DNA from: Planctomycetaceae bacterium
GTDB taxonomy: Bacteria > Planctomycetota > Planctomycetia > Planctomycetales > Planctomycetaceae
NCBI GenBank assembly: GCA_020850695.1
Contig: JADZEF010000272.1
Coordinates: 1-64,000 of the forward strand
Reading direction: 5' to 3'
DNA: 64,000 bases
The notes under the pieces were generated by a model. That model saw only the letters and a list, made by a program, of their open reading frames with translations, was not told where the DNA came from and searched no databases. Both the position numbers and the translations under genes were made by a program. This document shows, piece by piece, positions 1-7,739 of the stretch (position 1 is the first letter of the stretch; each line of letters begins with the position of its first letter).

Positions 1-17
1 CTGTCGCGGAGACGAGG

Positions 18-146
18 GAAATCCGAAGGTCGAAAGCCAAATGTCTAAGGAAAGTACAAACTTCAAAATCTCAAAAAGGCTGCGATCGAGTCCTTTGGAT
101 TTTTGGACCTTTTGACATTTCCTACGACATTTGACTTTCGGATTTC
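18..146. repeat. Imperfect inverted repeat at the left edge
   Basis: The left arm near 18-53 and the right arm near 118-146 are reverse complements with a few mismatches; both carry the words ATCCGAA and AAATGTC. The AT-richer centre also partly folds back. It lies just downstream of the glycosyltransferase stop codon and could act as a terminator-like hairpin for that minus-strand gene. No T-run marks it as a standard intrinsic terminator. Confidence 0.6.
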
Positions 147-167
147 GACGTTCGACTCTCCCGGATT

Positions 168-1310
168 CTACGCCGCCCGCTTCAGCGAGCCAGCATAGAT
201 CGCCGCATCCAGGATGTTCGAAAACTTGTGCGTCTTCTCGCCGGGCGACTTGCGGTACGACCGCGAGGCCCGCTTCTCACACGGCCGCCGCCACCAGTAC
301 GCGGCCGATTCGGTCCAGTTCGCCGGCGACAGCATCCGCTGCCGCTGCACCAGGCTCAGGTCCTTCTCGACCCGCACCATGTCTTCCGCCGCCCCCGCCA
401 CGTTGCGGTCGGCGTACATCTTCAGTTCGTCAATCATCGTCTCGCGGAAGCGGACAGGGTCGATGCCGAAGCTCTTCGGAATGTTCAGTTCGCGGCGGGC
501 GATCTCCATCGTGTCAAAGAGCACATTCACCACGGTAAGGATGTTGGGATACGGCGTGTTGGCCAGCGTCCCCATCCACTCCGAGTGCTCTTCCATGAAC
601 TGTCGCAGGATCCCCTGGTCGCGACGCGAACCGGGGCCGTACGACTGCATGTTCTCGCCCCAGATGGCGAGCGGTCCGGTGCGGACGCCGTTCTTGCTGA
701 GGGCCAGCAGGCGGCAGCCCACGGCATAGTCCGGCGCCCAGATGCCGAACAGCCGCCCCGACTTCTGGCGGATGGCGTCGAGCATGCGGCGATGGACGGC
801 CGAGTTGAGGAGCTTCGGCATGTTGCCGTCGAGCCGCCAGAAGGCGAGCCGCAGGCTCCGCTCAAGGTCCATCCGGCGGAAGTCGTCCTTCAGTTGGGCC
901 GGCAGGCGGATGGTGCTCCCTTTGTCTTCCGACACCCCGTCGTCGTAGACGTAGGTGAAGCACTCGAACTGGATGAAGTCGGGATCGTTCGCCGCCGCCA
1001 CGATGCGGTCGAGCCGCTCGAGGCAGTTCGGCATGAGGGCATCGTCATCGCACAGGACGAGGATGCGGTCTCCCTTGGCATGGCCGAGGGCGAACTCCCA
1101 GTGGCGGGACATCGCCATCGGCTCGTGCGGGCGGATGACGCGACACCGGTCGGTCTTGTGTTCCTGGATGACGCGCTGCGTGTGGTCGGTCGAGCAGTTG
1201 TCGCTGATGATGATCTCGTAATCATCGAACGACTGCCGCGTGGCGGACCGAATGGCACAGGCGAGCTTATCGGCCCGGTTCCGCGTCGGCATCACGATCG
1301 AGAATTTCAT
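168..1310 (-). CDS. Family 2 glycosyltransferase (GT-A fold)
   Basis: Predicted to transfer a sugar from an activated donor to a glycan acceptor at the cytoplasmic face of the membrane. The 380-residue protein opens with MKFSIVMPTRNRADKL, the usual first strand of GT-A enzymes, followed by a nucleotide-binding stretch (IIISDNCSTDHT, about residues 33-44) and the metal-binding acidic motif CDDDA (DDD at 88-90). No transmembrane segment is evident and the C-terminal third is not family-typical. The ATG at 1310 has GGAG seven bases upstream, so a longer reading from 1361 is unlikely. It is the last gene of the minus-strand sugar cassette, separated from the SDR gene by about 490 bp of repeat sequence. 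It is a candidate for attaching the cassette's product, but donor and acceptor are unknown. Confidence 0.85.
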   Translation of the reverse strand: MKFSIVMPTRNRADKLACAIRSATRQSFDDYEIIISDNCSTDHTQRVIQEHKTDRCRVIRPHEPMAMSRHWEFALGHAKGDRILVLCDDDALMPNCLERLDRIVAAANDPDFIQFECFTYVYDDGVSEDKGSTIRLPAQLKDDFRRMDLERSLRLAFWRLDGNMPKLLNSAVHRRMLDAIRQKSGRLFGIWAPDYAVGCRLLALSKNGVRTGPLAIWGENMQSYGPGSRRDQGILRQFMEEHSEWMGTLANTPYPNILTVVNVLFDTMEIARRELNIPKSFGIDPVRFRETMIDELKMYADRNVAGAAEDMVRVEKDLSLVQRQRMLSPANWTESAAYWWRRPCEKRASRSYRKSPGEKTHKFSNILDAAIYAGSLKRAA

Positions 1311-1351
1311 CGCTCGCTCCTTCGGTATTGACACCGGCTTCGTCTCTGCCC

Positions 1352-1380
1352 CGAGCCCCACCGGGCTTGCCCCGGTGGTG
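1352..1380. repeat. Short palindrome, CACCGGG/CCCGGTG family
   Basis: A small hairpin (CACCGGG, short loop, CCCGGTG) sits just upstream of the glycosyltransferase start. Related words (GAGCCCCACCGG..., ...GGTAGTCCCATGA) recur near 11972-12008 and 33299-33330, always between genes, so this appears to be a dispersed palindromic element. Confidence 0.45.
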
Positions 1381-1439
1381 AAATGACTGGTCAGCTACCG
1401 GTCTTGAGTTTCGACGTCCTGAGATCAATTGCAGAGATA

Positions 1440-1757
1440 TTCACCACGGAGTCGAGAATGAGGCCTTCGCCGCACTCTCAATGATGAAAATGGCATCACC
1501 TGTGCATGGCTTGGGGGCGTGACGCCTATTTTCGGAACAGACACAGAGGCACGGAGAAAGGCAGTCAGACCAGAACCAAAGGCACGAACCACGGAAAGGA
1601 CGGAAGGTACGGAAAAAGACGAGAAGCAGAAATCAGATTCGTGCAGGGCGGAGTGGGCGGCTCGATCGGATAAGGCTCTTGCCTTCTTCCGTACATTCCG
1701 TCCCTTCCGTGGTTCCTGTCTTCTGCCTTTCTCCGTGACTCCGTGTCTCCGTGGTAA
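1440..1757. repeat. One-armed copy of the 120-bp dispersed repeat with a different hairpin core
   Basis: Positions 1440-1559 match 6278-6396 almost base for base and match 6635-6751 in inverted orientation. After this shared arm the sequence diverges into its own fold-back: CCACGGAAAGGACGG near 1590 pairs with CCGTCCCTTCCGTGG near 1700-1716, and GGAGAAAGGCAG near 1553 pairs with CTGCCTTTCTCC near 1724. The distal 120-bp arm is missing. It fills the gap between the SDR and glycosyltransferase genes. No protein is supported here. Confidence 0.8.
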
Positions 1758-1797
1758 AAAAAATGCCTTCTCCCATCGTTGGACTCAATCACTCAAC

Positions 1798-2625
1798 TCA
1801 CGCCGCACCCCGCGACGATCGAACGCGTTGATATTCCTTCACCAGGCTGGGAAGCATCGCTTCCACCGCTTGCGGCTGGAAGCCGAACTCCTCAGCCACT
1901 CGCTCGATGCGAATTGGCGGGAATGTGATATTCGGAGCACCGGCCCGGACGGTCGCCCGGGCTCCGGTGGTTTGTTCGAGGACGTTGACGATCTGCTGAT
2001 TGGTCGTCTGGCGCCCCGAAGCGATGTTGTAGACGGGATAACGTCCCTCGGGTCCGAGCCGCAACAAGATCGACGCGACGTCCTCAACTGAAATGTAGTC
2101 CTTCGCCGAGTCGAGCGCGAGACCGAGTTCGACTGACCCTCGGGTCACGCAGTCGCGAAGCACGCTCATCAGGAAGTTGTCGCTGTCGAAGTCGGGGCCG
2201 ACGACGTTCGACAGCCGCGCGACCTTCACCCGCGCGCCGTGTGTGAGGGCGATACTTTCCCCCATCAGCTTCGACAGGTTGTAAAGGTCGCTGAAGTCGG
2301 TCGGCAGGACGGAAATCGGCGTCGTTTCGTCAACCGGTCCCGCACCGCACCGGGCGTAGACGCGGGTCGACGACAGATACACCAGCGAATCAAACGTCGA
2401 CCCGGTGAGGATCTCCTGCAGCCGCGTGACGTGAGCGGTGATGGTGTCGTGCGGACGCTTGCGAAAGTCGGCCGTGATGCCGATTGCATACACGACATGC
2501 CCGAGGTCGCGACCCTTTAAACATTCATTGCGTGCGGGACAGTCGACGACGTGGTCAAGCTGGCGTGCAAGCGTTGCGACGTGCGAGCCGATGAAGCCGG
2601 TCGATCCGAGAATGGTGTACTTCAT
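1798..2625 (-). CDS. NAD-dependent epimerase/dehydratase family protein (likely nucleotide-sugar reductase)
   Basis: Extended short-chain dehydrogenase of 275 residues. It has the Rossmann motif GSTGFIG (7-13), the catalytic Ser/Thr cluster SST (85-87) and YxxxK (Y115, K119), so all active-site residues are present. The start ATG at 2625 overlaps the acyltransferase stop in an ATGA arrangement, so the two are probably translationally coupled; a longer reading from 2754 would run deep into that gene. In the cassette a 4-ketoreductase is needed after dehydration, C-methylation and epimerization, and this is the only candidate in the window. Other possibilities are a 4-epimerase or an unrelated sugar dehydratase; the sequence alone does not decide. 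Confidence 0.8.
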   Translation of the reverse strand: MKYTILGSTGFIGSHVATLARQLDHVVDCPARNECLKGRDLGHVVYAIGITADFRKRPHDTITAHVTRLQEILTGSTFDSLVYLSSTRVYARCGAGPVDETTPISVLPTDFSDLYNLSKLMGESIALTHGARVKVARLSNVVGPDFDSDNFLMSVLRDCVTRGSVELGLALDSAKDYISVEDVASILLRLGPEGRYPVYNIASGRQTTNQQIVNVLEQTTGARATVRAGAPNITFPPIRIERVAEEFGFQPQAVEAMLPSLVKEYQRVRSSRGAA

Positions 2626-3110
2626 GTCCGCTCTCCGATCTTCTTGATCGGGTTGCCCGCGTAGATGCCGTACTCTTCGAGTTGCCCGCGGACGAGCGAG
2701 CAGGCGCCGATGACGACGCCGCGCGGAATCCGCGCCCCATCGAGGATCACGCACCCGGCGCCGATCCAGACGTCGTCGCCGACGACGATTCCCCCTTTTC
2801 CGGGAAGAAACCGCTGCTCGATGATCGTCCGGCCGCGTTCTCGGCAGGCGTGGTTCACCGGGGCGAACGTGCAGTTGGCGGCGACCAGGACGTCGTTCCC
2901 CATCGTCAGGCCGTTGCCCGTGTAGATAACGGTCCCGGAGTTAATGTAGCAGCCCTTGCCGATGACGACGTCCGCGGTGCCACCCGCACACTTCACGCGG
3001 ACGAAGGAGTCGATCTGCGAGCCCGGTCCGACGAGGATGCGCGTCCCCCGCGTCGACTGATCGATGTCAGCCAACGGAGAAATCTTCGCACTCGGATCGG
3101 CAACCAGCAT
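2622..3110 (-). CDS. Hexapeptide-repeat acyltransferase (left-handed beta-helix)
   Basis: A 162-residue protein with repeated hexapeptide turns (SPLADI, GKGCYI, GDDVWI, GAGCVI, PRGVVI), ending with the GNPIKKI loop typical of sugar O- or N-acetyltransferases of the CysE/LacA/WbbJ group. These are trimeric cytoplasmic enzymes using acetyl-CoA. The preferred start is the ATG at 3110, preceded by GAGAG. The in-frame reading from 3152 would translate the palindrome at 3128-3146, which is less likely. It lies 42 bp downstream of the epimerase and overlaps the SDR gene by 4 bases. Probable role: acylating the cassette's sugar or a glycan unit; substrate unknown. Confidence 0.8.
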   Translation of the reverse strand: MLVADPSAKISPLADIDQSTRGTRILVGPGSQIDSFVRVKCAGGTADVVIGKGCYINSGTVIYTGNGLTMGNDVLVAANCTFAPVNHACRERGRTIIEQRFLPGKGGIVVGDDVWIGAGCVILDGARIPRGVVIGACSLVRGQLEEYGIYAGNPIKKIGERT

Positions 3111-3127
3111 GATCTCTCGGTCCGTAG

Positions 3128-3146
3128 GACAGGCTTCCAGCCTGTC
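3128..3146. repeat. Perfect 8-bp-stem palindrome between epimerase and acyltransferase genes
   Basis: GACAGGCT, loop TCC, AGCCTGTC. It occupies the short gap between two co-directional cassette genes and could affect mRNA processing or translation of the downstream acyltransferase. It looks like a REP-type unit; no other copy was noted in this window. Confidence 0.6.
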
Positions 3147-3152
3147 AGGCAT

Positions 3153-3698
3153 TTATCTCGCGTAATCCGGCCACGCTGAATCCTTCGCCGCAATGATGCG
3201 TGACTCGCAATGCGGCCAGCGGATGTCAAAGGCTGGGTCGTCCCAGCGAACACCCGTCTGGAGGTCGCCGTAGTAAAACTCGCTCATCTGATAGAAGACT
3301 TCGGACTCTTCGGTAAGCGTCTGGAACCCGTGAGCGACCCCCTCGGGTATGTACAACATCCGGTGGTTGTCGCCCGTCAGGTCGACTCCAAACCATTTCA
3401 GGTAGCTCGGAGAATCTTTTCGCAAATCGAGGATGACGTCGTGGATCGCTCCCTTCGTCACCCGGACCAGCTTGGCCTCACCGTGCGGGGCGCGCTGAAA
3501 GTGCATCCCGCGAAGCGTTCCCGATTTGTTATTGAACGAAATGTTGCACTGAACCAGCCGCGGATTGAGGCCGTGTTCCTCGAACTCCCGCACGCACCAG
3601 CTCCGGGCGAACCATCCCCGCTCATCGGTCCGGCGCTCCGGTTCGACGATCCAGGCGCCGTTGATCGGGGTTGGAACGTAGTTCACGACCGCATCCAA
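3153..3698 (-). CDS. rfbC: NDP-4-keto-6-deoxyhexose 3,5-epimerase (RmlC/RfbC family)
   Basis: Cupin-fold epimerase of up to 181 residues, the normal family length. It shows the family opening TPINGAWIVEP, the DERGWF motif, RGMHFQ with the conserved base His66, and the later AHGFQTL and FYQMSEFY segments. RmlC enzymes epimerize C3 and C5 of 4-keto-6-deoxy sugars, giving the L-series. The usual partners are dTDP-sugars, but the neighbours here (rfbF, rfbG) make CDP-sugars, so a CDP-4-keto substrate, as for AscE in ascarylose synthesis, is inferred. No in-frame ATG exists near the N terminus: the start is either TTG at 3698 or GTG at 3686, which is unresolved. Confidence 0.85.
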   Translation of the reverse strand: MDAVVNYVPTPINGAWIVEPERRTDERGWFARSWCVREFEEHGLNPRLVQCNISFNNKSGTLRGMHFQRAPHGEAKLVRVTKGAIHDVILDLRKDSPSYLKWFGVDLTGDNHRMLYIPEGVAHGFQTLTEESEVFYQMSEFYYGDLQTGVRWDDPAFDIRWPHCESRIIAAKDSAWPDYAR

Positions 3699-3751
3699 GT
3701 AATCCGTCGCAATTCGGTGTTATTCAGTATTCGCTGTCGATCATTTCAATC

Positions 3752-3952
3752 TCTGTGCCCCAGAGGGGCAGAGGTGAATAGCCGGGGGCAACGCCCCCGG
3801 TAAAAGATTTCAGACAGGATGAGAAGCCACGAAGGGGCGATGGTGGCGTTCGAAGAGACCTTCGCCCCGTTGGGGCTTGAAGACGATTCTTATGGATTCC
3901 TTACCGGGGGCGTTGCCCCCGGCTATTCACCCTTGCCCCTCTGGGGCACAGA
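3752..3952. repeat. Element with near-perfect 52-bp inverted repeats (AATAGCCGGGGGCAACGCC type)
   Basis: Arm 3752-3803 is the reverse complement of 3901-3952 with about two mismatches. Each arm holds an inner palindrome (CCGGGGG...CCCCCGG) and the word TGAATAGCC. The ~97-bp centre includes its own fold-back around GAAGGGGCGA and TTCGCCCCGTTGGGGCTT. A related copy lies at 36735-36862. This one fills the gap between the C-methyltransferase and the epimerase, inside the cassette. No coding sequence is seen in the gap. Confidence 0.85.
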
Positions 3953-4006
3953 GTCCTTTCCCACGAATGACGCGCCTTACGCAGGTCGTCGTTCTCGCTA
4001 CTCCTG

Positions 4007-5266
4007 TTACGCCACGCGCACGTGCGGGATCGGGATGATGAACTTGCCTCCCTGGTCGCGGTACTTCTTCTGTTGCGAGAGGATCTCTTCGGCGAAGTTC
4101 CACGTCAGGAGCAGGCAGTAGTCGGGGCGGTCGTACTCGAGCCGTGACGGATCGTAGATCCGCAGCCGCGTCCCGGGCGTGTACCGTCCCTGCTTCACCG
4201 CACTCCGGTCAACGACGTAGTCGAGCAGCCGCCCGTCGATGCGGAAGAAGTTCATCAGCGTCGAGCCCTTGGCCGACGCCCCATACACCGCAATCCTTTT
4301 CCCTTCGCTCTTCAGCTGCGTGAGGAACTCCACCAGCTTGTCGCGCAGGTCGATCACCCGCTGGCCGAAGTCGGCGTACGTGGCGGGCTTCAGGGCCCAC
4401 GTCGCTTCCTGGGCCAGCAGCGACTTCACCGCATCGGAGATCGTCTCGGCCCCGGCCAGGCAGGCGAAGATCCGCAGCGAACCACCGTGAATGGGCAGGC
4501 GTTCGACATCGAAGATCTCCAGCCCGTGACGGCGGAAGAGCTTGTCCAAAGCCGTCAGCGAGAAGTAGCAGAGGTGCTCGTGATAGATCGTGTCGAACTC
4601 GACATGATCCAGGAGGTCCTTGAGGTACGGAGCCTCGACGACCACGATCCCCCGTGGCTTCAGCATCGTCTGGAAGCCCGCCACGACGCCGTTGAGGTCC
4701 GGCACGTGAGCCAGCACGTTGTTCGCATGAATGACATCGGCCCGCTCGCCCGCAGCGGCCAGCTGGCTGGCGATGTCGCGGCCGAAGAACTCCGCAATCG
4801 TGCGGACGCCGCGCTTCTCGACGGCCACTTTCGCAATATTCAGCGCCGGCTCGATCCCCAGCACCGGGACGTCCTGCTTGTGATACCACTGGAGCAGGTA
4901 GCCGTCGTTGCTGGCGATTTCCGCCACGAGGCTGTTCGGCCCGAGCTTTCGTTTCTCGATGAGCCGCTCGGCGATGTTCCGGGCGTGGGCGACCATCGTG
5001 TCGCTGTACGACGAGAAGTACGCGTACTCGCGGAACATGCTTTCCGGCGGCACCGTCTCGGTGATCTGCGCGAGCGAGCACTCCGGACACCAGACGAGCT
5101 CGAGCGGCCACGTCGGTTCCGGTTCTGCCAGCTCCTCCTCGCGCAGCAGCGAGTTCGCCAGCGGCGTGCTGCCGAGAGAGAGAATCTCTTTCAGGCCGCC
5201 CGCACCGCAGCTGCGGCAGGGGAGGTCGGAGCGTTCGAGGCCGGCTGATGGAATCGGGTGTACCAT
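4007..5266 (-). CDS. SAM-dependent sugar C-methyltransferase (zinc-finger, TylC3/TcaB9-like)
   Basis: A 419-residue protein with the three-part layout of sugar C-3 methyltransferases. The N-terminal zinc-binding domain has Cys17-x2-Cys20 and Cys60-x2-Cys63. A central SAM domain follows, with motif [11 protein letters not shown] (about 114-123), and then a C-terminal Methyltransf_14-type domain. The signature YHEH (228-231) corresponds to the catalytic Tyr/His/Glu cluster of the 3-C-methyltransferase family, so the enzyme should be active on a 4-keto-6-deoxy sugar nucleotide. The ATG at 5266 is the only start that includes the zinc ligands; it places the first 76 bases inside the end of rfbG. 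It sits directly after the CDP-glucose dehydratase, which would supply its 4-keto substrate. The carbon methylated (C3 or C5) is inferred, not shown. Confidence 0.88.
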   Translation of the reverse strand: MVHPIPSAGLERSDLPCRSCGAGGLKEILSLGSTPLANSLLREEELAEPEPTWPLELVWCPECSLAQITETVPPESMFREYAYFSSYSDTMVAHARNIAERLIEKRKLGPNSLVAEIASNDGYLLQWYHKQDVPVLGIEPALNIAKVAVEKRGVRTIAEFFGRDIASQLAAAGERADVIHANNVLAHVPDLNGVVAGFQTMLKPRGIVVVEAPYLKDLLDHVEFDTIYHEHLCYFSLTALDKLFRRHGLEIFDVERLPIHGGSLRIFACLAGAETISDAVKSLLAQEATWALKPATYADFGQRVIDLRDKLVEFLTQLKSEGKRIAVYGASAKGSTLMNFFRIDGRLLDYVVDRSAVKQGRYTPGTRLRIYDPSRLEYDRPDYCLLLTWNFAEEILSQQKKYRDQGGKFIIPIPHVRVA

Positions 5267-6225
5267 GCGATTGTCCTGCGCAGGCCTTCTTCGAGGGTGA
5301 ACAACGGCTGCCAGCCCAGCGTGGTCCGGGCTTTCTCGGCACTCAGGACCTGGTGCGGGATCTCGTGACACGCTTCGCCCAGGATCTGCGGCTCCAGCGT
5401 GCTTCCCATCACCGCACGGATGCGATCGACGATGTCGACCACCGACAGCGGGATCTCGGTCGAGAGGTTGTAGGCCTCGCCGGCGAGGGCCGGGTTCTTC
5501 GCCAGCTGCTCGGCGAGGAACATGTAGGCCGCCGCCCCGTCTTCGACGTAGAAGTAATCGCGGACGAACGTCCCGTCGGAGCGGATGATCGGCCGCTGAC
5601 CGCGGAGAATCGAGCGGACCGTCCCCGGGATGATGCGGTTCCAGTTGAGGTCGCCGCCGCCGTAGAAGTTCCCGCACCGCGTGATGATCACCGGCAGCTT
5701 GTACGTCGTCGCGTACGTCTGGGCGATGAGGTCGCTGCACGACTTGCTGACGTCGTACGGGTGCTGGCCGTTGAGCGGAGTGTCTTCGCAGTACGGCAGC
5801 TGCTTTGCTTCGCCGTACGCCTTGTCCGACGACGCGACGATGATCTGCTTGACGGTCGGCGAGCGGCGGCAGGCTTCGAGAAGCTTCCACGTCCCGCCGA
5901 TGTTGGCTTCGAACGTCGAGACCGGGTTGCGGTTGGCGATGCCGACGATCGTCTGCGCCCCGAGGTGCATGACGGTGTTGACTTCGAACTCGCCGAGGGC
6001 CCGCTCAAGCGTCTCCTGGTCGCACAGGTCGCCGCGCACCACGGACACTTTGTCGAGCAGCCCGCTGGTGAAGAGTTCAGACTTGGGCACCCAGTCGCGG
6101 ACGAGGCACACGACGTCGGCCTGCGCTTCGAGCAGGCGACGGACGAGCCATCCGCCGACGAGTCCGGTGGCCCCGGTCACGAAGACGCGGCGATCGCGCC
6201 AGAATTCGATGTTCGCAACGGTCAT
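5191..6225 (-). CDS. rfbG: CDP-glucose 4,6-dehydratase
   Basis: Extended SDR of 344 residues converting CDP-glucose to CDP-4-keto-6-deoxyglucose with tightly bound NAD. Visible motifs are GATGLVG (18-24) for cofactor binding, the SSDK active-site segment (132-135, with the dehydratase Asp-Lys pair in place of the Asp-Glu of dTDP enzymes) and YxxxK (Y157, K161). The ATG at 6225 has GGAAGGA just upstream; the longer reading from 6285 is not needed. It is followed by the C-methyltransferase with a 76-base overlap and preceded by a 573-bp gap filled by a nested inverted repeat, beyond which lies rfbF. The pairing with rfbF makes the CDP assignment firm relative to the GDP-mannose dehydratase alternative. 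Confidence 0.9.
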   Translation of the reverse strand: MTVANIEFWRDRRVFVTGATGLVGGWLVRRLLEAQADVVCLVRDWVPKSELFTSGLLDKVSVVRGDLCDQETLERALGEFEVNTVMHLGAQTIVGIANRNPVSTFEANIGGTWKLLEACRRSPTVKQIIVASSDKAYGEAKQLPYCEDTPLNGQHPYDVSKSCSDLIAQTYATTYKLPVIITRCGNFYGGGDLNWNRIIPGTVRSILRGQRPIIRSDGTFVRDYFYVEDGAAAYMFLAEQLAKNPALAGEAYNLSTEIPLSVVDIVDRIRAVMGSTLEPQILGEACHEIPHQVLSAEKARTTLGWQPLFTLEEGLRRTIAWYTRFHQPASNAPTSPAAAAVRAA

Positions 6226-6277
6226 GTCGTCCTTCCCTGGAGCGATCGACTCAGACTTTGATTCCGAAAGGCAGTTT

Positions 6278-6751
6278 TTCACCACGGAGTCGAGAATGAG
6301 GCCTTCGCCGCACTCTCAATGATGAAAATGGCATCACCTGTGCATGGCTTGGGGCGTGACGCCTATTTTCGGAACAGACACAGAGGCACGGAGAAATGCA
6401 GGAAGACGAGCAGTACAGAGAGAGCCGAAGACTTGTGCTTCTCTCTGCTTGTTTTTTCTCTGCTCCCTCTGCTTGCTCCTGTTAAATGTCTTTCTGATTC
6501 TTCGAATGCGCATCCGGGTCGATGCGGTGTCTCGTCAGACTCGAACAAAGGCAAAGGCATTCAACAGGAGCAAGCAGAGGGAGCAGAGGAAAGGCATCAG
6601 CAGAGAAAGAGGAGCATCTTGATTCCTCTGCCTGTCTCCGTGTCTCTGTGTCTGTTCCGAAAATAGGCGTCACGCCCCAAGCCATGCACAGGTGATGCCA
6701 TTTTCATCATTGAGAGTGCGGCGAAGGCCTCATTCTCGACTCCGTGGTGAA
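6278..6751. repeat. 474-bp nested inverted-repeat element (MITE-like) inside the sugar cassette
   Basis: Outer arms of about 118 bp (6278-6396 and 6635-6751) are near-perfect reverse complements. An inner pair also folds: GCTCCCTCTGCTTGCTCCTGTT around 6461-6483 with AACAGGAGCAAGCAGAGGGAGC around 6561-6583. About 75 bp at the centre is unpaired. The outer arm recurs at 1440-1559. No transposase or plausible protein is present. It separates rfbF from rfbG, so any cassette-wide transcript must read through a very long hairpin. Confidence 0.9.
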
Positions 6752-6798
6752 TCAATGCCTTTGATGCTTCCTCAGCAACCTCTTCTTCGAATGAACGT

Positions 6799-7608
6799 TC
6801 AAGCCGCCTTTCGCGATTCGAGCTTCACTGAGACCGGGCTGTCCCAGACGCGCCACGGGGCGGTCCCTTCGGCCCAGAGCTTTTCGAGGTAGTTCTTCTC
6901 TCGAATGGTATCCATGCACTGCCAGAAGTCCGGGTGGCACCACGCCGCCAGCTCGCCCTCGCGAGAAAGCCGCTGGAGCAGATCGACTTCCAGCACGCAC
7001 TCGTCGCCCGTCAGGTATTCGAAGATCCCCGGCTCGAGCACCATGAACCCGCCGTTGATCCACCCTTCGCCCGAGAGGGGCTTTTCGGTGAACTCTTCGA
7101 CGCTGCCGTCCTTGATGACCAGGCCGCCGAAGCGGGCCGGCGGACGCACCGCCGTCACCGTCGCCAGCTTGCCGTGCGAGCGGTGGAAATCCAGGAGGGC
7201 CTGGAGATCGACGTTGCTGACGCCGTCCCCGTAGGTGAGCATGAACGTCGAATCGAACAGGTGCCGGCGCAGACGCTGCACGCGGCCGCCGGTCATCGTT
7301 TTCGCGCCGGTGTCGACGAGGTTGACCCGCCACCGCTCGTGTTCGACGTCGCTCCGCTGCACGCTGCGGCGGGCGAAGTCGATCGTCAGGTTCCCGCTGT
7401 GGTTATAGCAGTCGAGGAAGTAGCCCTTGATGAAGTCGCCGAGATACCCGAGGGCGACGTAGAAGTCGTCGAACCCGTAGTGGGCATAGTGCTTCATGAT
7501 GTGCAGGAGAATCGGCTTGCCGCCGATCTCGACCATCGGCTTGGGCCGCGCGACGGTCTCTTCCTGCAGCCGGGTTCCCATGCCGCCGGCGAGAATCACA
7601 ACTTTCAT
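6799..7608 (-). CDS. rfbF: Glucose-1-phosphate cytidylyltransferase
   Basis: Nucleotidyltransferase of 269 residues (family usually about 257) making CDP-glucose from CTP and glucose-1-phosphate. The N terminus MKVVILAGGMGTRL carries the GGxGTR nucleotide loop (8-13), followed by RPKPMVEIGGKP with the conserved Lys23. The middle has TYGDGVSNVDL with the metal-binding Asp, and the CDP-specific WINGGFMVLEP segment is present. The ATG at 7608 has GGAG six bases upstream and fits the family start exactly. It is the first gene of the minus-strand cassette and commits glucose-1-phosphate to the CDP branch. Confidence 0.92.
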   Translation of the reverse strand: MKVVILAGGMGTRLQEETVARPKPMVEIGGKPILLHIMKHYAHYGFDDFYVALGYLGDFIKGYFLDCYNHSGNLTIDFARRSVQRSDVEHERWRVNLVDTGAKTMTGGRVQRLRRHLFDSTFMLTYGDGVSNVDLQALLDFHRSHGKLATVTAVRPPARFGGLVIKDGSVEEFTEKPLSGEGWINGGFMVLEPGIFEYLTGDECVLEVDLLQRLSREGELAAWCHPDFWQCMDTIREKNYLEKLWAEGTAPWRVWDSPVSVKLESRKAA

Positions 7609-7680
7609 AAGGGGCTCCGGGCATCCTTGCAGGAGCAATCGATCGGTGCGGGGCGTTCGCTCCGCTCTCTCAAGCCGGGG

Positions 7681-7709
7681 ACTCTAGTGCCCCCCGGCAA
7701 ACGCGGCAA
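7681..7709 (-). promoter_or_regulatory. Candidate sigma70-type promoter for rfbF
   Basis: On the minus strand, TTGCCG (7709-7704) and TAGAGT (7686-7681) are separated by 17 bases; each matches four of six consensus positions. They lie about 75 bp upstream of the rfbF ATG with no other gene between. Planctomycete promoters are poorly defined, so this remains a suggestion. Confidence 0.35.
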
Positions 7710-7739
7710 GACGAGTCTTGCAACTTTTGCAAAAGGTTC

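Noticed and set aside
228-1331. 367-codon plus-strand open frame
   Set aside because: Antisense to the glycosyltransferase with a clear GT-A start and DDD motif.
1519-2091. 190-codon plus-strand open frame beginning in the repeat at 1440-1757
   Set aside because: Its first half is repeat sequence and its second half is antisense to the SDR gene.
6363-6685. Two mirror-image short open frames sharing the ending SVPLCLFRK
   Set aside because: They arise because the same repeat arm is read twice in inverted orientation; not genes.
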